Positions 1 to 9,409 of a stretch of DNA of 63,742 bases are shown piece after piece. A model generated the notes under the pieces. It was not told the DNA's origin. It ran no database searches and saw nothing but the letters and a program-made list of their open reading frames with translations. Origin of the DNA: Streptomyces sp. CoH27 (GTDB lineage: Bacteria > Actinomycetota > Actinomycetes > Streptomycetales > Streptomycetaceae); NCBI RefSeq assembly GCF_020181035.1, contig NZ_JAIQYY010000008.1, positions 283,340-347,081 on the forward strand, given 5' to 3'. The translations under genes were made by a program, and so were the position numbers. Positions within the stretch are counted from its first letter, which is position 1; every line of letters starts with the position of its first letter.

Positions 1-316
1 CCGAGATGGTTCGCAGATCGGGGTCCGCCGGCTCGGCAAGCCGGTGGTCCCGCTGGTCCAGGTTCACAAAGATCATTCCGTACCGGATGGCACAGCGCAC
101 CGGCTGGGGCGCGCCACGCGGCTTGCGCAGGCATCGGTACGCCCGCACGTCCCCGTCCTCGTCCCGCGTCACGACCACCGGCTCACCGAACACGGTCACC
201 ATCAGCGAGTCGCCGCTGTGGGGGATGGCGGTGACCAGGTCGATGAAGTGCCAGCCGGAGCGGTAGGCCGTGGCCATTTCGCGGCGGAAGGAACGGTCGT
301 CTGGCGGGGTGGTCAC
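1..316 (-). CDS. Rieske-like protein without visible Fe-S ligands (3' part outside window)
   Basis: About 105 residues are visible from a GTG start; the rest lies beyond the window edge. The pattern GWHFIDLVTAIPHSGDS...VFGEPVVVTRDEDGDVRAY...YGMIFVNL resembles the N-terminal Rieske domain of ring-hydroxylating oxygenases. Where the family has CPHRG and a second Cys-x2-His, this protein reads CLRKPRG, so no [2Fe-2S] ligand pairs are visible. It starts one base after the stop of the DTTWP peptide gene, with AGGAG inside the end of that gene, so the two are probably translationally coupled. It could be a non-catalytic Rieske-fold protein that binds or modifies the peptide. The fold call is by pattern only, and the missing C-terminus may change it. 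Confidence 0.5.
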   Translation of the reverse strand, partial: MTTPPDDRSFRREMATAYRSGWHFIDLVTAIPHSGDSLMVTVFGEPVVVTRDEDGDVRAYRCLRKPRGAPQPVRCAIRYGMIFVNLDQRDHRLAEPADPDLRTIS

Positions 317-317
317 G

Positions 318-575
318 TCAGCTCCTCACGCCGTCCTCAGGAAGCGCCGGCCAGGTGGTGTCCATCGCGCTCGCCTTGGTCTGCGCGACCGCCGGCCAGG
401 TGGTGTCCATCGCGCTCACGTTGGTGTGCGCGACCGCCGGCCAGGTGGTATCCGCCCGCACGTCGCCCTTCTCGCTCGCGAAGCCGCTCAGCACCCCCGC
501 GGTCAGCCCCACGGAGAAAGCGGCGACAAGTACCGAGCGAAGCAGTCTCTTGCCCATAGTCGGCTTCGTCCTCAC
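318..575 (-). CDS. Small secreted peptide with three DTTWP repeats
   Basis: 85 residues. The GTG start is preceded by AGAGGGGA at 7-nt spacing; an internal ATG (codon 7) is the alternative. A basic N-terminus (GKRLLR) and a hydrophobic stretch to about residue 32 look like a signal or leader segment. The rest is a tandem repeat: DTTWPAVAHTNVSAM, DTTWPAVAQTKASAM, then DTTWPALPEDG. I do not recognise the family. The architecture of leader plus identical short cores, coupled to a Rieske-like gene and divergent from a LuxR-type regulator, suggests a multi-core modified peptide (RiPP) or a signalling peptide. The function is inferred, not shown. There are no cysteines; each repeat carries one Trp-Pro and one Thr-Thr. 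Confidence 0.7.
   Translation of the reverse strand: MRTKPTMGKRLLRSVLVAAFSVGLTAGVLSGFASEKGDVRADTTWPAVAHTNVSAMDTTWPAVAQTKASAMDTTWPALPEDGVRS
342..452 (-). repeat. 45-bp direct repeats coding for DTTWP units
   Basis: Two full 45-bp units (408-452 and 363-407) and the start of a third (from 362) encode the DTTWP modules. The first two units are almost identical at DNA level, including wobble positions. That suggests recent duplication or homogenisation. Confidence 0.85.
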
Positions 576-650
576 TTGAAGGTCCCCTCTTCCCCCGTCC
601 AGTACGACGATGGCTCATTCGAGCACGTCATGACCACATAATCGATGCAT

Positions 651-670
651 CATGTTCCTGCATGTTCAGG
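651..670. promoter_or_regulatory. Tandem CATGTTC direct repeat between divergent genes
   Basis: Two adjacent 10-bp units, CATGTTCCTG and CATGTTCAGG, lie in the gap between the leftward peptide gene (start 575) and the rightward LuxR-type gene. Position and tandem form fit an operator. The second unit covers the ATG at 662, which argues that the regulator really starts further downstream. No binding protein can be assigned from sequence. Confidence 0.4.
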
Positions 671-1672
671 ACCCTGGGGGGTGGAGATTTGGGAACGAAT
701 CGGGATAAAGCTACACATCCCCATGCGGTGACTGAGATGTGCGAGGAAGGTGGCCGTCTCTACGCCGATGCCCTGCGCGCCGGACGTATCGCCCGAACAG
801 AGGTGGAATCCGCCCCCTGCCTGCTGGAGTTCGCCCTCCTGCACCCCGATCCCGACGATTCGGAGTGGCTGCGCCCGCTGCCCGCGCCCGTGGCCCTGGC
901 CCAGCGACTCAGCCCCCTGGAACGGGAGATCGCGGAGCGCAGGCGGCTGTCCATCCAACTTGCCGATACATTCGAGCCGTTCATGATGCTCAGCAGTCGC
1001 ATGGCGGCCACCGCCGATTCCATCACCGTGCTGGAGGGCGGGGAGCGCATCAACGCGGCGCTGAACCTGGCCACCACGCAGTGCCAGACGGAGGTGCTCA
1101 CCGTCCAGCCGAGCGACCGGCTGTCCGAGCAGAACCTCCTGCGGGGCCTCGAACGCGACAGACCGCTCATCGAGCGCGGGGTCCGCATCCGCACGCTGTA
1201 CCAGCACACCGCCCGGTACAACCCGGAGAAGCTCGCCTACGTCGCCCAGCTGGCCAACGGCAAGGCGGAGTACCGCACGGTCGACGAACTGGTGGAGCGG
1301 CTCATCATCTGCGACGAGACCGTCGCCTTCATCCCCACCCGGGACGACCAGCAGGTCGCCCTGGAGGTACGCCAGCCGGGCCTGGTCCGCTATCTGATCA
1401 AGGTGTTCGAGTTCATGTGGGACCGGGCGGTTCCGCTGAGCGCCGGCGGCCGGTACGAGACCGCGCCCGACGGCATCACCGAGATCCAGCACTCCATCGC
1501 CAAGCTCCTGGTGGAGGGCCACGTCGACGAGGCCATAGCCCGCCGCCTCGGCATGAACGTCCGCACCTGCCGCGCCCACATCGCCAAGCTCGCGCAGGCC
1601 CTGGGCAGCGGCAGCCGCGCCCAGCTCGGCTACCTCATCGCCCAGTCCGGCATGCTCGACCGGGACCGGTGA
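662..1672 (+). CDS. LuxR-type HTH regulator (paralogue 1)
   Basis: Up to 336 residues. The C-terminal 60 residues form a LuxR/GerE-type helix-turn-helix (LLVEGHVDEAIARRLGMNVRTCRAHIAKLAQALG), so it is a DNA-binding regulator. The remaining roughly 270 residues are a conserved sensor-like region shared with the next two regulators (AAPCLL-type motif near the N-terminus; TVQPS and TLYQHTARYNP in the middle). That region resembles the PLD/TrmB-like effector half seen in some Streptomyces LuxR-family regulators. The start is uncertain: ATG 662 has no RBS and overlaps a direct repeat, and GTG 728 or ATG 737 aligns better with paralogue 2. It is divergent from the DTTWP peptide gene, so it is the obvious candidate regulator of it. 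Confidence 0.85.
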   Translation: MFRTLGGGDLGTNRDKATHPHAVTEMCEEGGRLYADALRAGRIARTEVESAPCLLEFALLHPDPDDSEWLRPLPAPVALAQRLSPLEREIAERRRLSIQLADTFEPFMMLSSRMAATADSITVLEGGERINAALNLATTQCQTEVLTVQPSDRLSEQNLLRGLERDRPLIERGVRIRTLYQHTARYNPEKLAYVAQLANGKAEYRTVDELVERLIICDETVAFIPTRDDQQVALEVRQPGLVRYLIKVFEFMWDRAVPLSAGGRYETAPDGITEIQHSIAKLLVEGHVDEAIARRLGMNVRTCRAHIAKLAQALGSGSRAQLGYLIAQSGMLDRDR

Positions 1673-1694
1673 CGAACCCACGACAGGAGGCCCA

Positions 1695-2684
1695 TTGAGT
1701 GGGGCACCGCACCCGCAGCACGGACCCGAAGAGCTGTGTACGGCAGGTACGGAGCTGTACGAACGCGCCCTGCGCGAGGGGCGGCTCAGCCGTACGGAGG
1801 CAGCGGCGGCACCCTGTCTGCTGGCCTTCGGGCTGCTTCAGCCAGCCATCGCGGACCTGGACCGGCTCGAACCCGTCCCCGCGGCCGTCGCCCTCCAGGA
1901 ACTGCTGCGCACCTCCGCGGAACGCATCGCCGACGAACGCCGGCGGGAGACCCGGCTCGCCCGGGCCTTCGAGCCGTTGCTGCGCGCCGGCTCCGAGCCC
2001 ACCGGTACCGTCGGTGAGACACCGGACATCCGCGTCCACAGCGGCCCCGACAGGATCAACTCGGCCATCTCCCACGCCATGGCCGACGCCTCCGCGGAGC
2101 TGCTGACCATCCAGCCGCACGTCGCGCACACCACTCTGCCGCTCGAACGGCGGGCCCTCTCCCTCGACCGTGACCAGGCCCTGCTCGACCGGGGCGGCCG
2201 TATCCGCACCCTCTACCAGCACACGCTGCGTCACGCGCCCACCGTCCACAGCCGGTACGAACTGCTGCGGGGCGATGTGCAGGCCCGCACCCTGAACGAA
2301 GTCACCGAGCGGCTGATCGTCGTCGACCGCGGCATCGCCTTCATCCCCGCGAACAAGGACCGCACGCTCGCCCTGGAAATCCGTGTCCCGGCCCTGGTCG
2401 ACTACTTCGTGACCGTCTTCGACCGGTTCTGGCACCTGGCCACCCCCCTGTACCCGCGGACCCCCCAGCAGCCGTCCGTGGGCGGCGTCACCCCCCGTCA
2501 GCGCGCCATCGCCACCCTCCTCATCGAGGGCCACACCGACGCCGCCATCGCCGAACGCCTCGGCATGAACATCCGCACCGCCCGCCTCCACATCGCCAAA
2601 CTCGCCGCCACCCTCGGCAGCGACAGCCGGGCCCAGCTCGGCTACCTCATCGCACGGTCGGGGATGGTGGATCGGGAGCCGTGA
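1695..2684 (+). CDS. LuxR-type HTH regulator (paralogue 2)
   Basis: 329 residues from a TTG start with AGGAGG (1685-1690) at 4-nt spacing. It follows paralogue 1 by 22 bp in the same direction, so they are probably co-transcribed. The overall layout is the same: an ELCTAGTELYERAL N-terminus, a central sensor-like region with TIQPHV and TLYQHTLRHAP, and a C-terminal LuxR HTH (LIEGHTDAAIAERLGMNIRTARLHIAKLAATLG). The HTH helices are nearly identical to paralogue 1, suggesting overlapping DNA targets. Its 3' end overlaps the convergent third paralogue by 38 bp. Confidence 0.87.
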   Translation: MSGAPHPQHGPEELCTAGTELYERALREGRLSRTEAAAAPCLLAFGLLQPAIADLDRLEPVPAAVALQELLRTSAERIADERRRETRLARAFEPLLRAGSEPTGTVGETPDIRVHSGPDRINSAISHAMADASAELLTIQPHVAHTTLPLERRALSLDRDQALLDRGGRIRTLYQHTLRHAPTVHSRYELLRGDVQARTLNEVTERLIVVDRGIAFIPANKDRTLALEIRVPALVDYFVTVFDRFWHLATPLYPRTPQQPSVGGVTPRQRAIATLLIEGHTDAAIAERLGMNIRTARLHIAKLAATLGSDSRAQLGYLIARSGMVDREP

Positions 2685-3690
2685 GCGCGGTCGCCGAGAC
2701 GGCGGAGGAGCGGCCGTCCAGGCCCACCTGGGCGATGCGGACGCCCAGCTGGGTACGGCTGGCCGCGCCCAGGGTCTCCGAGAGGCGGGCGATGTGGGCG
2801 CGGCAGGTGCGCACGCTGATGCCGAGGCGCTCGGCGATCACCGCGTCCTGGTGGCCCTCCGCCAGCAGCGCCGCGATGGACTGCTCGCGGTGGGAGATGC
2901 CCTCGATGCCCGTGTCGGGGAGCGGGGCCGTCAGCGGGATCGCCAGGCGCCAGAGCCGTTCGAAGACCGTGACCAGGTATCCCACCAGCGCCGGGTGGCG
3001 CAGTTCCAGGGCCATCGTGCGGTCCGCATTGGCCGGGACGAACGCCACCGTGCGGTCGAAGAGGATCAGCCGGTCGATGACCTCGTCCAGGGTGCGGGCC
3101 TCCACCGTGTCGCCCATCAGCTCCAGGTAGTTCAGCAGGCCCTGGCCGTGGCGGGCCACGTGCGTGTAGAGGTCGCGCATGCGGACCCCCCTGCCGCGCA
3201 GGGCCAGGGCGCGGTGCAGGCCCTCGGTGAGTTCCGCCTCGCGGCGGATGCCGCCCGGCTGCACGGTGAGCACCTCGGTGGTGCACGCCTCGGTCGCCTC
3301 GTCCATGGCCGCCTGGATCCGGGACAGGCCGTCCAGGACCCGGATGGCGCTGCCCTCGGCCGGGGCCGCCAGCGCGTGCAGCTGCCGGCCGAGACCGGCA
3401 TACCACTCGAACGCGGCCACCGCCGAGCCCACCCGGCGCTGGCTCGCGCTGACCTCGTCGTAGACCCCGCGCAGCAGCCGGGTCATGACCTCCTGCGGGG
3501 AGGTCGGCACCAGCCAGTCCATGTCGTCGGGGTCCGGGTGCAGCAAGGCCAGTTCCAGCAGGCAGGGCACCTGCTCGACGTCAGTGCGGGGCACCCGTCC
3601 GCGCCGTACGGCCCGGGAATACACCCGGTCGCCGGCCGCGCACAGTCGGTCGGCGCCGTGTGGATGCTCCTCCGCCCCGCGCCCGGCCAT
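2647..3690 (-). CDS. LuxR-type HTH regulator (paralogue 3)
   Basis: 347 residues from ATG 3690 (MAGRGAEEHPH); in-frame starts at 3702 or 3732 would add 4 to 14 residues. It has the same domain plan as the two preceding regulators: VPCLLELALLHPDPDD, TVQPGGIRREAEL, a DLYTHVARHGQ motif, and the C-terminal HTH LAEGHQDAVIAERLGISVRTCRAHIARLSETLG. It faces the other two and overlaps paralogue 2 at the 3' end. The third HTH differs most in its recognition helix (GISVRTC versus GMNVRTC/GMNIRTA). Ligand and targets are unknown. A 12-bp palindrome CACCCCGGGGTG (3776-3787) lies about 90 bp upstream of the start. Confidence 0.85.
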   Translation of the reverse strand: MAGRGAEEHPHGADRLCAAGDRVYSRAVRRGRVPRTDVEQVPCLLELALLHPDPDDMDWLVPTSPQEVMTRLLRGVYDEVSASQRRVGSAVAAFEWYAGLGRQLHALAAPAEGSAIRVLDGLSRIQAAMDEATEACTTEVLTVQPGGIRREAELTEGLHRALALRGRGVRMRDLYTHVARHGQGLLNYLELMGDTVEARTLDEVIDRLILFDRTVAFVPANADRTMALELRHPALVGYLVTVFERLWRLAIPLTAPLPDTGIEGISHREQSIAALLAEGHQDAVIAERLGISVRTCRAHIARLSETLGAASRTQLGVRIAQVGLDGRSSAVSATALTAPDPPSPTVR

Positions 3691-3793
3691 CGCCCATTTC
3701 ACCCCCGGTGTGCTGCCACTTCCGCAGCGCAACTATGCGGCGGCGCCGACCGGGTCCGCAACACGGCTCACCCCTCACCCCGGGGTGTGCGCC

Positions 3794-4900
3794 TCACTTC
3801 AGGCCGACCTGGACGCACTCCGCCTTGTACTTGGCGGTGCAGATGTCGCCCACCGTGTAGATGCCGTCCGCGATGACCGTGGACTTGATGTTGCTCTTGG
3901 TCAGGGCGACCGGCTGGATCAGCTTGGCCGGGATGCTCTTGGTGGTGGGGCTGTCGACCTTGTCCTGGGTGAGGGCGTCGAACTGGATGTCCTTGCCCTG
4001 GATCTTGGCGACGGCCATCTGGGCCGCGGCCTGCGCCTCGTCCGGGTAGGACTTGTAGACGCTCATGTACTGCTCGTCGTTCAGGATCCGCTGGACCGCG
4101 TCGAGTTCCGCGTCCTGGCCGGTGATCGGGGGCAGGCTGGTGACGCCGGCCGCCTTCAGGGCCTTGATGACGCCGCCCGCCATGCCGTCGTTGGCGGAGT
4201 AGACCCCGGCGATGTTGTTCTTGCCGATCTCGGCGATCGCCTTGGCCATGTTGGCCTCGGCCGTCTCCGGCTTCCACTTGAGGGTGTCGTACGTCGCCGC
4301 GATCGTCACCTTGCCGTTCAGCTCGGAGAGCGCGCCCTCCTTGAACTGCTTGGCGTTCGGGTCGGTGGGCGAGCCGTTGATCATGACGATCTTCTCGGAG
4401 CTGTCGACGTGCGAGCCGAGCGCCTCCAGCAGGCTGCGGCCCTGCACCTCGCCGACCAGCTCGTTGTCGAAGGAGACGTACGCCTCGATCGGGCCCTCGG
4501 CGAGCCGGTCGTAGGCGATGACCGGGATGCCCGCGTCCTTGGCCTTCTGCACCTCGCCGGCGATCGCGTGCGCGTCGACCGCGTCGAGCAGGATGACGTC
4601 GACCTTGTCGTCGATCATCTTCTGCATCTGCTGGTTCTGCTGCGAGGCGTCCGTGTCGGCGTTGGCGTACTCGACCTTGCCCTGGTTCTTGGTGAGTTCG
4701 GCGACCTGGGACTTGATGATGGGGTAGTCGAACTTGTCGTACCGGGTGTTCGCCTTCTCCGGCAGCAGCAGACCCACCGTGAGGTCGTTGCCCTTGCTCG
4801 GGCTCGCGCTCGCGCTGTCCCCCGTCGCTCCCAGCATGCCGCAGCCGGCCAGCGAGAGGGTCATCGTGGTGGCGGCCACGGATATGGCGATACGACGCAT
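3794..4900 (-). CDS. Sugar ABC transporter substrate-binding lipoprotein (XylF/ChvE-like)
   Basis: 368 residues from ATG 4900. A lipoprotein signal is clear: MRRIAISVAATTMTLSLAGC, with LAGC as lipobox. The mature part is a type I periplasmic-binding fold of the CUT2 sugar family, with LLLPEKANTRYDKFDYPI, VDVILLDAVDA, IPVIAYDRL, GVYSANDGMAGGVIKAL and PPITGQDAELDAVQRI. These match xylose or multiple-sugar binding proteins. No permease or ATPase gene lies next to it here, so it is an orphan binding protein in this window. The chaperone operon upstream ends in its own terminator, so this gene is probably transcribed independently from the 4901-5110 gap. Confidence 0.9.
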   Translation of the reverse strand: MRRIAISVAATTMTLSLAGCGMLGATGDSASASPSKGNDLTVGLLLPEKANTRYDKFDYPIIKSQVAELTKNQGKVEYANADTDASQQNQQMQKMIDDKVDVILLDAVDAHAIAGEVQKAKDAGIPVIAYDRLAEGPIEAYVSFDNELVGEVQGRSLLEALGSHVDSSEKIVMINGSPTDPNAKQFKEGALSELNGKVTIAATYDTLKWKPETAEANMAKAIAEIGKNNIAGVYSANDGMAGGVIKALKAAGVTSLPPITGQDAELDAVQRILNDEQYMSVYKSYPDEAQAAAQMAVAKIQGKDIQFDALTQDKVDSPTTKSIPAKLIQPVALTKSNIKSTVIADGIYTVGDICTAKYKAECVQVGLK

Positions 4901-5114
4901 GCGAGGGCTCACTTCAAGTGCGTTCCGGACGTGGTGGCTCCTATAGGACCCAGGTGTCTGAAAAGACAACGCGGCGGCCACACCTGGCGTCAAGCGGAAC
5001 TACTTAACGAGTGCGCAACACCACGCACAGCTGCCCCTGTGAAGGAGCAGCGGAATCACCTTCAAACGCCCTTTACGGACCCTCCATTCAACGGGAGTTC
5101 ATGGGAAGGCAAAG

Positions 5115-5141
5115 AAAGGGGCCCGGAATCCGGGCCCCTTT
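5115..5141 (-). terminator. Terminator of the dnaK-hspR operon
   Basis: A perfect 12-bp stem (AAAGGGGCCCGG with its complement) closes on an AAT loop, beginning 3 bp after the hspR stop. The A/T pairs at the stem base give a U-run on the minus-strand transcript. Confidence 0.85.
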
Positions 5142-5144
5142 CGG

Positions 5145-5597
5145 TCAGTCGTTGTGCTGCCGTTTCGGCCGCCACACCACCAGCGCGCTGGTCTGCTGCA
5201 CCTCCTGGTACGGCACCAGGTCGCGGCGGTAGGAGGCGTGCACGGCGGCCTCGCGCTGCTGCATCGCGGCCGCCGCGCCGTCCAGGGCCGCCTCCAGCTC
5301 CGCGACGCGGGACTGGAGCGCGGCGACCTGGTTCTCCAGTTCGATGATGCGCTTGATGCCGGCCAGGTTGATGCCCTCGTCCTGCGACAACTGCTGGACG
5401 GTGCGCAGCAGTTCGATGTCGCGGGCCGAGTAGCGGCGGCCCCGCCCGGCGGTCCGGTCCGGTGAGACCAGACCCAGGCGGTCGTACTGGCGCAGCGTCT
5501 GCGGGTGGAGTCCGGAGAGCTGGGCCGCCACCGAGATGACGTAGACCGGGGTCTCCTCGGTCAGTTCGTACGGGTTACGCCGACGGCCGTCCATCAC
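5145..5597 (-). CDS. hspR: HspR, MerR-family repressor of the chaperone operon
   Basis: 150 residues; GTG 5597 or the adjacent ATG, with GGGAG upstream. An N-terminal MerR winged helix (VYVISVAAQLSGLHPQTLRQYDRLGLV, residues about 18-44) is followed by GRGRRYSARDIELLRTVQQLSQDEGINLAGIKRI and a coiled coil to about residue 115. HspR binds HAIR inverted repeats and represses dnaK operons, with DnaK as co-repressor, in Streptomyces. Two HAIR sites sit upstream of dnaK here. It is the last gene of the operon and starts 2 bp after the dnaJ stop, so the operon is autoregulated. Confidence 0.97.
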   Translation of the reverse strand: MMDGRRRNPYELTEETPVYVISVAAQLSGLHPQTLRQYDRLGLVSPDRTAGRGRRYSARDIELLRTVQQLSQDEGINLAGIKRIIELENQVAALQSRVAELEAALDGAAAAMQQREAAVHASYRRDLVPYQEVQQTSALVVWRPKRQHND

Positions 5598-5599
5598 TC

Positions 5600-6772
5600 T
5601 CAGTCTCCCTTCGCGGCCTCGAACAGCTCCGCCCGCGGGTCCTCGTCCGCGGTCGCCTCGCGATACGCCTCCAGTGCGTCACGAGCCTTCCCCGACAGGT
5701 CCTTCGGGACACACACCTCGACGGTGACCAGCAGGTCGCCTCGGGTGCCGTCCTTGCGGACCGCGCCCTTGCCCCGGGCGCGCATCGTGCGGCCGTTCGG
5801 GGTGCCGGGCGGCAGCTTCAGGGTGACGGCGGGGCCGCCGAGCGTCGGCACCCGCACCTCGCCGCCGAGGGCCGCCTCGGCGAACGTCACCGGGACGGTG
5901 ACGGTGAGGTTGTCGTCCTTGCGGCCGAACACCGGGTGCGCGCCGACGTGAACCATCACGTACAGGTCGCCCGCCGGTCCGCCCCGCTCGCCGGGCGCGC
6001 CCTTGCCGCGCAGCCGGATCCGCTGCCCGTCGGTCACCCCGGCCGGGATACGGACCTGCATCGTGCGCGACGACTTCGCGCGGCCGCTGCCCTTGCACTC
6101 CATGCAGGGGTGCTCGGCGATCAGGCCGCGCCCCTTGCAGTCGGGGCAGGGGTCGGTGAGCGAGAACCCGCCGCCCGAGCCCCGCGCGACCTGGCCGGTG
6201 CCGACGCAGGTCGGGCACACGCGCGGTGTGCCGTTCTTGTCGCCGGTGCCCGAACAGGCCTTGCAGGGCGCCTGGGAGGACATCCTGAGGGGCACCGTGG
6301 CGCCCTCGATGGCCTCCGTGAAGCTCAGCGTGACCTCGGTGTCGATGTCCTGGCCGCGGCGCGGCTGGGTACGTGTCGTCCCCGTCCCGCCGCGGTTGAA
6401 CAGGCCCCCGAAGACGTCACCGAGTCCGCCGCCGAAGCCTCCGCCCTGGGTGGTCGTGCCGCCTCCGAAGAGGTCGCCCAGGTCGAAGTTGAAGGAGCCG
6501 CCGCCGGCGCCCGGTCCGGGGCGGAAGCCGCCGTTGCCGAACAGGGCGCGCGCCTCGTCGTACTCCTTGCGCTTCTTGGGGTCGCCGAGTATGTCGTTCG
6601 CCTCGGAGATCTCCTTGAAGCGCTCCTCGGCCTTGGCGTTGCCCTTGTTGGCGTCCGGGTGGAACTCGCGGGCGAGCTTCCGGTACGCCTTCTTGATCTC
6701 GGCCTCGGTGGCGTCCTTGGGGACGCCGAGGACCTTGTAGTAGTCCTTCTCGATGAAGTCCTTGGTGCTCAT
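5600..6772 (-). CDS. dnaJ: DnaJ co-chaperone
   Basis: 390 residues. The J domain covers about residues 8-75 with the HPD motif (EFHPDANKGN) that stimulates DnaK ATPase. A Gly/Phe-rich linker follows (FGNGGFRPGPGAGGG and onward). Four zinc-finger repeats are present: CKACSGTG, CPTCVGTG, CPDCKGRG and CMECKGSG. The C-terminal peptide-binding domains complete a type I DnaJ. It is third in the operon, 36 bp after grpE, with a GGAGGG ribosome site. Confidence 0.98.
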   Translation of the reverse strand: MSTKDFIEKDYYKVLGVPKDATEAEIKKAYRKLAREFHPDANKGNAKAEERFKEISEANDILGDPKKRKEYDEARALFGNGGFRPGPGAGGGSFNFDLGDLFGGGTTTQGGGFGGGLGDVFGGLFNRGGTGTTRTQPRRGQDIDTEVTLSFTEAIEGATVPLRMSSQAPCKACSGTGDKNGTPRVCPTCVGTGQVARGSGGGFSLTDPCPDCKGRGLIAEHPCMECKGSGRAKSSRTMQVRIPAGVTDGQRIRLRGKGAPGERGGPAGDLYVMVHVGAHPVFGRKDDNLTVTVPVTFAEAALGGEVRVPTLGGPAVTLKLPPGTPNGRTMRARGKGAVRKDGTRGDLLVTVEVCVPKDLSGKARDALEAYREATADEDPRAELFEAAKGD

Positions 6773-6808
6773 CCCCGACGTCCCTCCTTCCTGTCTGCGG
6801 TGATTACG

Positions 6809-9378
<2,570 letters not shown>

Positions 9379-9386
9379 TCAACAGA

Positions 9387-9407
9387 CCTGAGTCGAGGCG
9401 ACTCAGG
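9387..9407 (-). promoter_or_regulatory. HAIR-2 operator (HspR site)
   Basis: CCTGAGT-N7-ACTCAGG is the same inverted repeat with one symmetrical change. It lies 52 bp (about five helical turns) from HAIR-1, which would allow cooperative HspR binding on one face. Confidence 0.85.
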
Positions 9408-9409
9408 TC

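Noticed and set aside
3485..5347. 620-codon frame on the plus strand across the sugar-binding protein
   Set aside because: Antisense to a clear lipoprotein gene and to hspR; low-complexity Leu/Asp/Val content typical of shadows.
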